The notes below the pieces were generated by a model, which did no database searches, had not been told where the DNA came from, and saw nothing but the letters and a program-made list of their open reading frames with translations. 64,000 nt of DNA from an uncultured Massilia sp. (GTDB lineage: Bacteria > Pseudomonadota > Gammaproteobacteria > Burkholderiales > Burkholderiaceae_D), in contig NZ_CAJYEB010000030.1 of the NCBI RefSeq assembly GCF_913773735.1, positions 1 to 64,000 on the forward strand, in the 5' to 3' direction. A program made the position numbers and the translations under genes. Below, piece after piece: positions 1-8,247 of the stretch. Positions within the stretch are counted from its first letter, which is position 1. Each line of letters begins with the position of its first letter.

Positions 1-907
1 CCGGCACGGGCCGGCTCGGCCACGCACTGGGCAAGGGTCGGCAGCACCGCCTGGCATCCGGCGCGGGTCGGCTCGGCCACGCATTGGGCAATGGTCGGCA
101 ACACGGCCTGGCAGCCGGCACGGGTCGGCTCGGCCACGAACTGGGCAAGGGTCGGCAGCACCGCCTGGCAACCGGTTCGGGTCGGTTCGGCCACGCACTG
201 GGCAAGGGTCGGCAGCACCGCCTGGCAACCGGCGCGGGTCGGCTCGGCTATGCACTGGGCGATGGTCGGCAGCACGGCCTGGCAACCGGCGCGGGTCGGT
301 TCGGCCACGCACTGGGCGGTGGTCGGCAGCACGGCCTGGCAACCGGCACGGGTCGGCTCGGACACGCACTGGGCAAGGGTCGGCAGCACCGCCTGGCAAC
401 CGGTTCGGGTCGGTTCGGCCACGCACTGGGCGAGGGTCGGCAGCACCGCCTGGCAACCGGTACGGGTCGGCTCGGCCACGCATTGGGCGATGGTCGGCAG
501 CACGGCCTGGCAGCCGGCGCGGGTCGGCTCGGCCACGCATTGGGCGATGGTCGGCAGCACCGCCTGGCAACCGGTTCGGGTCGGCTCGGCCACGCATTGG
601 GCAATGGTCGGCAACACCGCCTGGCAACCGGTGCGAGTCGGCTCGGCGACGCACTGGGCAATGGTCGGCAGCACGGCCTGGCAACCGGCGCGGGTCGGCT
701 CGGCCACGCACTGGGCAATGGTCGGCAGCACCGCCTGGCAACCGGTGCGGGTCGGCTCGGCCACGCACTGGGCAAGGGTCGGCAGCACGGCCTGGCAACC
801 GGTACGGGTCGGCTCGGCCACGCACTGGGCGATGGTCGGCAGCACGACCTGGCAGCCGGCACGGGTCGGCTCGGCCACGCACTGGGCGATGGTCGGCAGC
901 ACGGCGC
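1..907 (-). repeat. 57-bp tandem repeat array, about 16 units, coding 19-residue repeats
   Basis: The core GTCGGCA recurs every 57 bp, from 37 to 892 (16 occurrences). Every unit is in frame with the TpsA gene, so each unit adds exactly 19 residues. Units are nearly identical, differing at a few positions (C/F, V/I, R-A/R-T, T-I/T-L). Each carries two cysteines nine residues apart; the unit at about 137 has Phe in place of its first Cys. The array continues past position 1. Units of this similarity are expected to vary in copy number and to be hard to assemble from short reads. Confidence 0.95.
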
Positions 908-3900
908 TGCAGAAGGATTGGCTCGGATCGGCCACGCAGGCCTGCACCGCCTGCGCCAGCACCTGCGCGCAGCCGGCGCCGTCCGGATTGGCGATGCAGG
1001 ATGCCAGCGCCGATGCCGGCAGGTGCAGCTTGTCCGGGCTGGACACGCTGATGCTGTTCGCGGCGATCTGCGTCGCGCCGGCCACCAGGTCCACGTTGCC
1101 GCTCTGCGACTTGACCAGCGCGCCGGCGGCGATCGTCAACGTGCCGCCGTTGCCCGCTTCGAGGCGCACGTTGCCGCTGTCGGTCGTCACGCGGCCTTCG
1201 ATGGTCAAGGGGCTGTGGGCGGCCAGGCTGATGTCGCCGCTCCCCGTGCGCACGTCGCCGCCCGCCACGCCTGCGCCGGTGTCGGCCACGTAGGCCGGCA
1301 CCGTCAAGCCGCCGACGCTGTCGACCGTGATCGCACCGCCGTTGTCCGCGCCCTCCTGCACGGCGCTGGCAAGGACCAGCGCGCCCTGGTTGGCGATGTT
1401 GATCGGACGCGTGCCGCTGCCCGCGTTCCAGGCCGACAGCGTGGACGCCGCGGTATGCAAGGGGCTGGTGGTCGCGCCGATGCCGGCGCTCGAGCGCAGC
1501 GTCACGGTCGACGCGCGCACCGTACCGCCGCCGCCGATGCCGGCAGCGGACAGGCTGGCCGCCAGGCCCCTGACGTCGGCGTTCAGCGCCAGGCTGCCGG
1601 TCGTATCCAGGCGCACGGTGCCGTTGGCCGCCGTGACGCCGTCGATGCCGTCGACGTTCCCGACGGTCAGGCCGGTGCGGGCCGCGACCTGGAAGCCGCC
1701 GGCGCTGCTGCCGGCCAGCGTGCCGATGCCGTGCTGGCCGTCGAGCGCGACGTCGCCGCCGCGCACCGCCAGGGCGCCCGCGACCAGGGCGCCGCCGGCG
1801 CCGTCCGCGATGGTGGACGTCGATTGCAGCACCAGCGTGGCCGGCACGGCCAGCAGCGCATCGACCTGCAGCGCGCCGGCGCCGGCGTCGAGCACGATGC
1901 GCTCGGGGGCGCCGCGGATGCCGGACAGGTCGGCCGCGCCGGCGATCGTCAGGCCGCCGCTGGCGCCTTCCAGCCCGCCGATCGTCAGCGTGCCCGCGCG
2001 GATGCGCTCGAGCGCCGCGGTGCCGATCGCGAAGCCCGGCTGTTCGTCGGCGCCGCCCACCGCGATGGCGGTGGCGGTGCTCGCCGGCCGCAGCGTGACA
2101 CCGCCGTCCAGGACGGTGACGGTGTCGCCGATGCGGATGCGGTCGCCCTGCAGCAGCACCGAGGCCGAGGCGCGCAGCGGCGCGCCCACGTCGATCAGGT
2201 TCTCGGCGCCGTACAGGTTGGCGACGAAGCGGCTGCCCGGCGCGCTGCCCAGGTCGACCGGCGCGTCGATCAGGATCGCGCCGGCATTGTCCAGCACCAG
2301 GTGCGAGGACAGGTTCAGCGCCGCGTCGATCCGCAACGGCGCCAGGTGGCGGCTGTTGCCGAGGTTGATCTCGTAGGCACCGGCGCTCAGGCGGCCCAGG
2401 CTGGCGGCGTCGAGCCACAGGCTGCCGGCGTTGCCGCTGCCGCTGCCGCTGCCGACCACGATCGGCCGGGAGGCGTCGGACGAGGTCAGCGTCAGCACCG
2501 GCGCCTGGACGCCGGCCGTGCCGACCGCGCCGTCCAGGGTCATGCGGTCGGCGCCGATGTCGATGTAGTTGTCGGACCGGAGGGCGCCGTTCGCGCCCAG
2601 CGTGAACGCATGTCCGGCGCGGAAATCGAGGTCGCCGTCGCGGCTGGTCACGGCCGCGTCGACATGGATGTCGTTGCCGGCCTGGGCGCGCACGCTGCCC
2701 TTGGCGTCGAGCGCGCTGCTGATGGTGAGGTCGTGGCGCGCCTGCAGCACTACGTCGGCGCCGCTCGCCACGAGGGTCGCAGGAGCGATCCGCGTCACGC
2801 CGCCGGACGCGCCCGCGCCGGGCGTGGCGACGTCGCCGGCGGCCGCGGTGCCGCCCGCCGTCACCTCGATGTCGTGGGGATCGAGCAGCCAGGTGCCGGC
2901 CTTGCCGGCGGCGCCGCCGCGCGCGTCCACGCGCAGGCCGGCGGCGTCGAGGTCGTGGCCCGAGGTCTCGACCATGCCGCCGGCGCCGGCGCCGTTGCCG
3001 CGCGCGGAAATGCTGCCGCGCGCCGTGGTGGCGCCGTCCGACCACAGCACGACCTTGCCGCCGTTGCCGCTGCCGCCCTGCCCGCCCAGGCCGTCGGCGC
3101 GGATCGACGCGTCCGCCGCCAGCACGGTCTGCTGCGCGCGCACGGTGGCGCCGCCGCCCTGCCAGTCGCCGCCGGCCAGCACGGTGCCGCCGGCCGCGCC
3201 GCTGGCGTCCACGCGCGCATCGCCGTCCAGGCGCACCTGCGCGCCCAGCAGGTGGATGGCGCCGCCGTCGGCGCCGCCGCTGCCGGCCGCGCTGGTGACG
3301 CTGCCCGCTTCCAGCACGGTGCTGCCGCTGGCCTTGAGCACGATCCTGCCGCCGGCGCCACGCACCGCGCTGTCGGCGCTGACCAGCCCGCGCTGGTTGA
3401 CCAGCGCACCGTAGATGCCGATGCGTCCGCCCTGGGCGATCACCTGGCCCAGGTTGACGGCCCGGTCGGCCGGCGCCGACAGCACCACGTGCAGGTCCGG
3501 GTCGCCCGCGTCGACCAGTTGCACGCGGTGGCCGGCGGCCAGCACCACGTCGCCGTTCGGCGCGCTGACGATGCCGCGGTTCTCGACGTCGGGCGCGACC
3601 AGGTAGACGCGGCCGCCGGACGGCGTGGCGATCGTGCCGTCGTTGCGCACCGCGCCGGCGCTGGCGGCGCCCTGGAACACCTTCCTGCCCGCCAGGAAAT
3701 CGGCGTTCGCGATGTCCAGCGTCGAGGCGACCAGGCCGTTCACGTCGACGCGCGCGCCCTGGCCGAACAGGATGCCGTTCGGATTGATCAGGAATACCTT
3801 GCCGTTCGACTGGAGGGCGCCCAGGATGCGGCTCGGGTCCTGGCCCAGCACGCGGTTGAGCACCGCGCTGTCGCTGTTCTGCTGGATGAAGCGGGTGATC

Positions 3901-4118
3901 TCGCCCGCGCCGACGTCGAAGCGCTGCCAGTTGATGATGGTGCCGGGCGTGTTCGTGATCGAAAACACATTGCCCTGCTGGGAAAAGCTGGCCTGGCCGG
4001 CCACCACCTGGGGCAGCGTCGGCGCCGCCTGGGCGCCCAGGTGGCTGGCCGCCAGCAGCAGCGCGCCGAGCTTGCGCGCCAGCGTGCGCACGGATGCGCG
4101 CGGGGAAGTCGTGGTCAT
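1..4118 (-). CDS. Two-partner secretion exoprotein (TpsA, filamentous-haemagglutinin family), 3' end beyond the window
   Basis: Open minus-strand frame from ATG at 4118, with no stop before the left edge (1372 codons visible). Residues 1-32 form a signal peptide. Residues about 33-250 are a TPS domain, with the family motif NPNGILFG at 112-119. A Gly/Ala-rich region of beta-helix character follows. From about residue 1070 the protein becomes 19-residue tandem repeats of the form CVAEPTRxGCQAVLPTxAQ. The start lies 10 bp after the stop of the TpsB gene, so the two are co-transcribed. The expected role is a surface-attached or secreted adhesin exported by its TpsB partner. The family is clear; the function of the repeat tail is unknown, and the C-terminus is not visible. 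Long plus-strand ORFs over this gene are antisense shadows. Confidence 0.9.
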   Translation of the reverse strand, partial: MTTTSPRASVRTLARKLGALLLAASHLGAQAAPTLPQVVAGQASFSQQGNVFSITNTPGTIINWQRFDVGAGEITRFIQQNSDSAVLNRVLGQDPSRILGALQSNGKVFLINPNGILFGQGARVDVNGLVASTLDIANADFLAGRKVFQGAASAGAVRNDGTIATPSGGRVYLVAPDVENRGIVSAPNGDVVLAAGHRVQLVDAGDPDLHVVLSAPADRAVNLGQVIAQGGRIGIYGALVNQRGLVSADSAVRGAGGRIVLKASGSTVLEAGSVTSAAGSGGADGGAIHLLGAQVRLDGDARVDASGAAGGTVLAGGDWQGGGATVRAQQTVLAADASIRADGLGGQGGSGNGGKVVLWSDGATTARGSISARGNGAGAGGMVETSGHDLDAAGLRVDARGGAAGKAGTWLLDPHDIEVTAGGTAAAGDVATPGAGASGGVTRIAPATLVASGADVVLQARHDLTISSALDAKGSVRAQAGNDIHVDAAVTSRDGDLDFRAGHAFTLGANGALRSDNYIDIGADRMTLDGAVGTAGVQAPVLTLTSSDASRPIVVGSGSGSGNAGSLWLDAASLGRLSAGAYEINLGNSRHLAPLRIDAALNLSSHLVLDNAGAILIDAPVDLGSAPGSRFVANLYGAENLIDVGAPLRASASVLLQGDRIRIGDTVTVLDGGVTLRPASTATAIAVGGADEQPGFAIGTAALERIRAGTLTIGGLEGASGGLTIAGAADLSGIRGAPERIVLDAGAGALQVDALLAVPATLVLQSTSTIADGAGGALVAGALAVRGGDVALDGQHGIGTLAGSSAGGFQVAARTGLTVGNVDGIDGVTAANGTVRLDTTGSLALNADVRGLAASLSAAGIGGGGTVRASTVTLRSSAGIGATTSPLHTAASTLSAWNAGSGTRPINIANQGALVLASAVQEGADNGGAITVDSVGGLTVPAYVADTGAGVAGGDVRTGSGDISLAAHSPLTIEGRVTTDSGNVRLEAGNGGTLTIAAGALVKSQSGNVDLVAGATQIAANSISVSSPDKLHLPASALASCIANPDGAGCAQVLAQAVQACVADPSQSFCSAVLPTIAQCVAEPTRAGCQVVLPTIAQCVAEPTRTGCQAVLPTLAQCVAEPTRTGCQAVLPTIAQCVAEPTRAGCQAVLPTIAQCVAEPTRTGCQAVLPTIAQCVAEPTRTGCQAVLPTIAQCVAEPTRAGCQAVLPTIAQCVAEPTRTGCQAVLPTLAQCVAEPTRTGCQAVLPTLAQCVSEPTRAGCQAVLPTTAQCVAEPTRAGCQAVLPTIAQCIAEPTRAGCQAVLPTLAQCVAEPTRTGCQAVLPTLAQFVAEPTRAGCQAVLPTIAQCVAEPTRAGCQAVLPTLAQCVAEPARA

Positions 4119-4128
4119 GGACGGGTCC

Positions 4129-5742
4129 TCAATAAGCCAGGGTCAGGCGCAGGTGCAGCTTGTTCCTGCTGCTGGCGTTCACCTGGCCCACGTGCACGGC
4201 GTGGCCGTAGTCGAGCTGGAGGTTGGCGTTGCCGCCCGCCGCGACGCGCAGGCCCAGGCCGACGCTGGCGATGCCCGCGCTGCGCAGTTCGCCCGGCAGC
4301 GCGTGGTGGCGCTCGCCCCAGGCCGTGTCGTAGAAGCCCAGCAGGCGGCACTGCCAGCCGGCGCGCCGGCACAGCTCGGGCGTGTACAGCTCGAGGTTGG
4401 CGACCGCGCCGGTATCGGTGGCCAGGTCGCGCTCGCCGAAGCCGCGCACCGTGAAGCTGCCGCCGGCGCCGAACTGCTCGCCCGGCACCAGGGCGTCGCC
4501 GGTGAGCTGGCCGTTGACCAGCGCGCGCGCCTGCCAGTCGCCGCCCAGCGCGCGCGACAGCACGCCGGAAAAGCGCAGCATGGCGTAGCCGGCCCGGGCG
4601 CCGCTGCGTACCGCGGCGAAGTCGGCCGCCGCGCCGCGCGGGCCGCCCGGCACGTTGCGCAGCAACGCCAGCGAGAACGCCGCGTCGCCGCCATCCAGCC
4701 CGTACGTGCCGGCATAGGCGACGCTCAGGGGCCGCACGGTGACGTCGTTGCCGAAGTCCTGGCCGCCGAACACGACGCTGTTCTTGTAGGCCTTGACGTC
4801 GATGCCGTAGACCACGCGCGCGTCGAGCCGGCCGCGGCGCGCCAGCAACTGGTTGTAGCGGGCGCCGGCCACGCCGCCCTTGCCGCTCACGGCCAGGTTG
4901 ACCAGGCCCGCGGCCACCGAGCCGGAATCGACGTTCGAATAGCTGGCGAACAGGTCGAGCGAGTCGCCCCGCCCGTACAAGGGCACGTGGTAGCCGGCCG
5001 CCCACACGCCGACCCGGTCCGGATGCTCGCTGGTGGTGGTGTACTGCAGCGAGCCGACGTGGTCGCGCCCCCACAGGTTGGCGTGTTGCAGCAGCACGCC
5101 GGCATGGGTCTCGCCGGTCGCCTCGGTGCCGCTGTTGTCGACGTTGAGCATGACCTTCCACGGGCGCTCGTCCTCGACCTCGACGCGGGCGTCGATGTCG
5201 TCGCCGGTGTCCGCGCCGGCGAGATCGAGCCGGACGTGGCGCGCCGGGTTCTCGTTGGCCAGGCGCAGGTTGGACGAGACGTCCTTCAGGTTCGGCGTCG
5301 CGCCCGGGCGCAGGGCCGGCAGCGCGGCGCGCACGTTCGCTTCGGACACGTGCCGGTTGCCGCCGACGAGCACCTGGCGGATGCGCGGCTGGATCACGTT
5401 CAGGCGCACCACGCCGCCCTCGAGTTCCTGCTCGGGCAACTGGACCGTGACCACGTTGTAGCCGCGCGCATGGTATAGCGCCTCGAGCGCTTCGAGCGCG
5501 CGCTGCACGTCGCCGAAGTCGCGCGCCCTGCCCGCGTGCGGCGCCAGCGCGGCCTGCACGTCGGCGTCCGGCAGCAGCGTATTGCCGGCCACGTCGAAAC
5601 GGGCGATGTCGAAGCGGACCGGGTCGTCGGCGGCCATGGCGCCGGCGCCGCCCTCCTGCGCGAGGGCCGCGCCGACGGCTGCGGCCAGCACCGATCCCGC
5701 GAGCAGGCGTGCGATCCGGTGTGTCATGTGTTTGCTGTGCAT
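4129..5742 (-). CDS. TpsB outer-membrane transporter (ShlB/FhaC/HecB family)
   Basis: Outer-membrane Omp85-superfamily pore that should export the adjacent TpsA protein. The 537-residue protein has a signal peptide ending near AALAQ, a periplasmic POTRA region (FDVAGNTLL, then GGVVRLNVIQPRIRQVLVGGNRHVSEANV) and a C-terminal beta-barrel ending LHLRLTLAY with a terminal aromatic residue. The barrel motif GSFTVRGFGERD matches the conserved VRG(F/Y) loop of FhaC. I start it at ATG 5742; ATG 5727 is as good, and a GTG at 5835 would add an unlikely Arg-rich N-terminus ahead of the signal peptide. Neighbouring genes are a cyclase in the same direction (5948, upstream) and the TpsA gene 10 bp downstream. 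Confidence 0.9.
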   Translation of the reverse strand: MHSKHMTHRIARLLAGSVLAAAVGAALAQEGGAGAMAADDPVRFDIARFDVAGNTLLPDADVQAALAPHAGRARDFGDVQRALEALEALYHARGYNVVTVQLPEQELEGGVVRLNVIQPRIRQVLVGGNRHVSEANVRAALPALRPGATPNLKDVSSNLRLANENPARHVRLDLAGADTGDDIDARVEVEDERPWKVMLNVDNSGTEATGETHAGVLLQHANLWGRDHVGSLQYTTTSEHPDRVGVWAAGYHVPLYGRGDSLDLFASYSNVDSGSVAAGLVNLAVSGKGGVAGARYNQLLARRGRLDARVVYGIDVKAYKNSVVFGGQDFGNDVTVRPLSVAYAGTYGLDGGDAAFSLALLRNVPGGPRGAAADFAAVRSGARAGYAMLRFSGVLSRALGGDWQARALVNGQLTGDALVPGEQFGAGGSFTVRGFGERDLATDTGAVANLELYTPELCRRAGWQCRLLGFYDTAWGERHHALPGELRSAGIASVGLGLRVAAGGNANLQLDYGHAVHVGQVNASSRNKLHLRLTLAY

Positions 5743-5947
5743 GTCGTCGTTGTTGTGCGGCCGCGCGGGGCGGCGCCGGCCCGGCGTGCGTCGAGGCGCG
5801 CGGGCGATCATCCCTGTGACCGGCAGTGTAAACACCTTTGACTTGCCAAGGAGTAAAAAAGTTGAAAATTCACAATTTTTCGCGCGCGACGCCTCCGGCG
5901 GCGGGCCAGGCGTTGCGGGCGCGAGACGCCGGCCGGCGCCGCCGGAC

Positions 5948-8242
5948 TTACTTGGTGTCGAACGTGGTCACGCCATCCCAGCCGGCGCCGGGCGGCTCGG
6001 CGCGCCAGCGGGCGATGCGCGCGAGGTAGAGGCGGTACAGCGCGACGCCGGGACGGGCCTGCGCCAGCGCCGCGATGCGCGCCGCGGCCGCGTCCCAGTC
6101 CTGGGCGCGCACCAGCGCCAGCGCGGCATCCCAGTCGCGCAATTCGTCCAGCACGGCCTGGCCGACCGCGTCCAGCCTGCCGAGCGGCTCGTAGATCGCG
6201 ACCGGCGCGTTCTTGCCCTTCACGCGCACCCGGTCCAGCTCGCGCCAGGCGAATCCCGGCGCCTGCGCGCGCGTCGCCGCGCCCACCGCGATGCCGACGC
6301 CGTAGACCTTGGTGATGCCTTCCAGGCGCGCGCCCAGGTTCACGGCGTCGCCCATCACGGTGTAGGCGCGGCGGATGGCCGACCCCATGTCGCCCACGTG
6401 CATCGGTCCGGAATTGACGCCGATGCCGATCGCCAGCGCCGGCCAGCCGCGCGCGCGGAACTGCGCGTCCAGGCGCGCCGCGCTGGCCTGCATCAGCAGC
6501 GCGGTGGCCACGGCGCGCGAGGCGTGGTCGGGAAACGCCACCGGCGCGCCCCAGAACGCCATCACGGCGTCGCCGATGTACTTGTCGAGCGTGCCCTGGT
6601 GGCTGGCGCGGATGTCCTCGGACATCGCGGTGAGATACAGGTTGATGTATTCGCGCAGTTCCTTCGGCCCGAGGCCCTCGGAGATGGTGGTGAAGCCGCG
6701 CACGTCGACGAACATCACCGACAGTTCGCGGCTCTCGCCCTCCATGCTGTAGGCCTGCGGATCCTCGGCCATTTGCGCCACCAGTTCCGGCGCCACGTAT
6801 TCGCCGAACCGCGCCACCAGCGCCCTGCCCTTGCGGAACTCGAACAGCCAGCCCCAGGCCAGGTTCAGCACGAACAGCAGCGCCACCAGCAGCAGGCAGG
6901 CGACCATGTCGAGGGCGATGTCCTGCACCCGGTACATGTACAGGTTGAAGCCTGCCACCAGCGCGAAGGCGCCGGCCGCGGCCAGCACCGCCGCCAGCGG
7001 GCCGAGCGCCGGCAGCAGCAGCGCCAGCACGGCGCCCACCAGCAGCACCTGCACCATCTCCAGCGCCAGCGCATAGTCGGGCCGGCTCTTGAAGCGGCCG
7101 TCGAGGATCGACTTGATCACGTTGGCGTGCACCTCGACGCCGGGATAGGTGGCCGAGACCGGCGTGGCGCGCAGGTCCATCAGTCCCGGCGCGGTGGTCC
7201 CGACCAGCACGATGGTCCCTTCCAGCACGCCGGCCGCCACGCGCCCGGCCAGCACGTCGGCCGCCGACAGGTAGCGGAACGCCCCGCCCTGCGGGCCGCC
7301 GCTGCCGCGGAACTGCACCTGCGCCAGCAGGCCGTAGCCGGCCGGGATGCGCCGTTCGCCGTCCGGGCCGAACAGGCTGATCGCCTCGGCGCCGCCGGAT
7401 GCCAGCGCCGCGTCGGACGCCGCGCCGGCGCCGCCGTACGGCAGGATGCGCTCGGTCTTCAGGTAGACGGCGGCGGTGGCCAGCGCCAGCGTCGGGTAGT
7501 AGCCGTCGCCGATGCGCTGCAGCAGCGAACTCGATCGCACCAGGCCGTCGGCGTCGGCTTCCACGGTGAAGCTGCCGGCCGTGCGCGCGGCCCCCTGCAG
7601 GCGCGCCAGATTGGCTTCGTAGCCGTCGGCGCCGTAGGCGACCAGTTCGCGCCCGCCCAGGTCGGCCACGGTGAAGGCCGGCGCCGGCAGCGCCCCCTTG
7701 GCGATGCCGGACGCCAGGTTATAGCCCAGCACCACCGGCCGGCCGGACAGCGCGCGCGCGAACAGGCCGTCGTAGTCGAGCGCCGGCTGCAGCGCCCGCA
7801 GGCGCCGCTGCAGGTCCGGCACGTCGCGCAGCTCGCCGCGCGCCAGGCCGTCCAGCACGGCGTAGCCGGAACTGGTGTCGGGCTCGGGAAAGGAGATGTC
7901 GAAGCCGATCGCCGCGGCGCGGTACTGCCCGGCGAGCCGGTCCACCAGCCGCGCCAGCTTGTCGCGGCTCCATGGAAAGCGGCCGACCTCGGCCAGGCTT
8001 TTCGTGTCGATGTCGACGATGACGATGCGCGGATCGCGCACGGGCGTGTCCAGGCGCATGCGCATGTCGCCGACGACGGTGTCCTGGCGCGCGATGGCGT
8101 CGCTGCTCCACACGCCCATCGTGTACAGCAGCGCCGCCAGCACCAGCGCCAGGCCCAGCGTCCAGCGCGCCCAGTATCGTGCGAAGCGTCGCGCCAGCTG
8201 CCGGCGCAGCGCGGCGCACGCCCGTACGAAGCGGCCGGCCAT
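5948..8242 (-). CDS. CHASE2-domain class III adenylate cyclase
   Basis: Membrane-bound cyclase of 764 residues expected to make cAMP from ATP. TM1 is about 27-44 and an extracytoplasmic CHASE2 sensor is about 50-380. Three more membrane segments lie between 393 and 467, followed by the catalytic domain at about 500-680. Metal-binding Asp residues are D513 (VDVRGF) and D558 (KYIGDA). K554 and D632 (VMGDAVN) fit adenine recognition, and N635 and R639 fit the transition-state pair, so the site looks intact and adenylate-specific. The start is ATG 8242, 5 bp after the HD-GYP gene, which indicates an operon. A much longer ORF extending to 9682 is an antisense/out-of-frame extension through the upstream gene and is not used. 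Confidence 0.92.
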   Translation of the reverse strand: MAGRFVRACAALRRQLARRFARYWARWTLGLALVLAALLYTMGVWSSDAIARQDTVVGDMRMRLDTPVRDPRIVIVDIDTKSLAEVGRFPWSRDKLARLVDRLAGQYRAAAIGFDISFPEPDTSSGYAVLDGLARGELRDVPDLQRRLRALQPALDYDGLFARALSGRPVVLGYNLASGIAKGALPAPAFTVADLGGRELVAYGADGYEANLARLQGAARTAGSFTVEADADGLVRSSSLLQRIGDGYYPTLALATAAVYLKTERILPYGGAGAASDAALASGGAEAISLFGPDGERRIPAGYGLLAQVQFRGSGGPQGGAFRYLSAADVLAGRVAAGVLEGTIVLVGTTAPGLMDLRATPVSATYPGVEVHANVIKSILDGRFKSRPDYALALEMVQVLLVGAVLALLLPALGPLAAVLAAAGAFALVAGFNLYMYRVQDIALDMVACLLLVALLFVLNLAWGWLFEFRKGRALVARFGEYVAPELVAQMAEDPQAYSMEGESRELSVMFVDVRGFTTISEGLGPKELREYINLYLTAMSEDIRASHQGTLDKYIGDAVMAFWGAPVAFPDHASRAVATALLMQASAARLDAQFRARGWPALAIGIGVNSGPMHVGDMGSAIRRAYTVMGDAVNLGARLEGITKVYGVGIAVGAATRAQAPGFAWRELDRVRVKGKNAPVAIYEPLGRLDAVGQAVLDELRDWDAALALVRAQDWDAAAARIAALAQARPGVALYRLYLARIARWRAEPPGAGWDGVTTFDTK

Positions 8243-8247
8243 GGGGC

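Noticed and set aside
1..907. CRISPR array
   Set aside because: The 57-bp units have no unique spacers, are contiguous and are in frame with a protein.
84..4454. 1456-codon plus-strand ORF over the TpsA gene
   Set aside because: Low-complexity, Arg/Ala/Gly/His-rich translation antisense to a clear TPS protein. It arises from GC-biased codons and a 57-bp period without stops.
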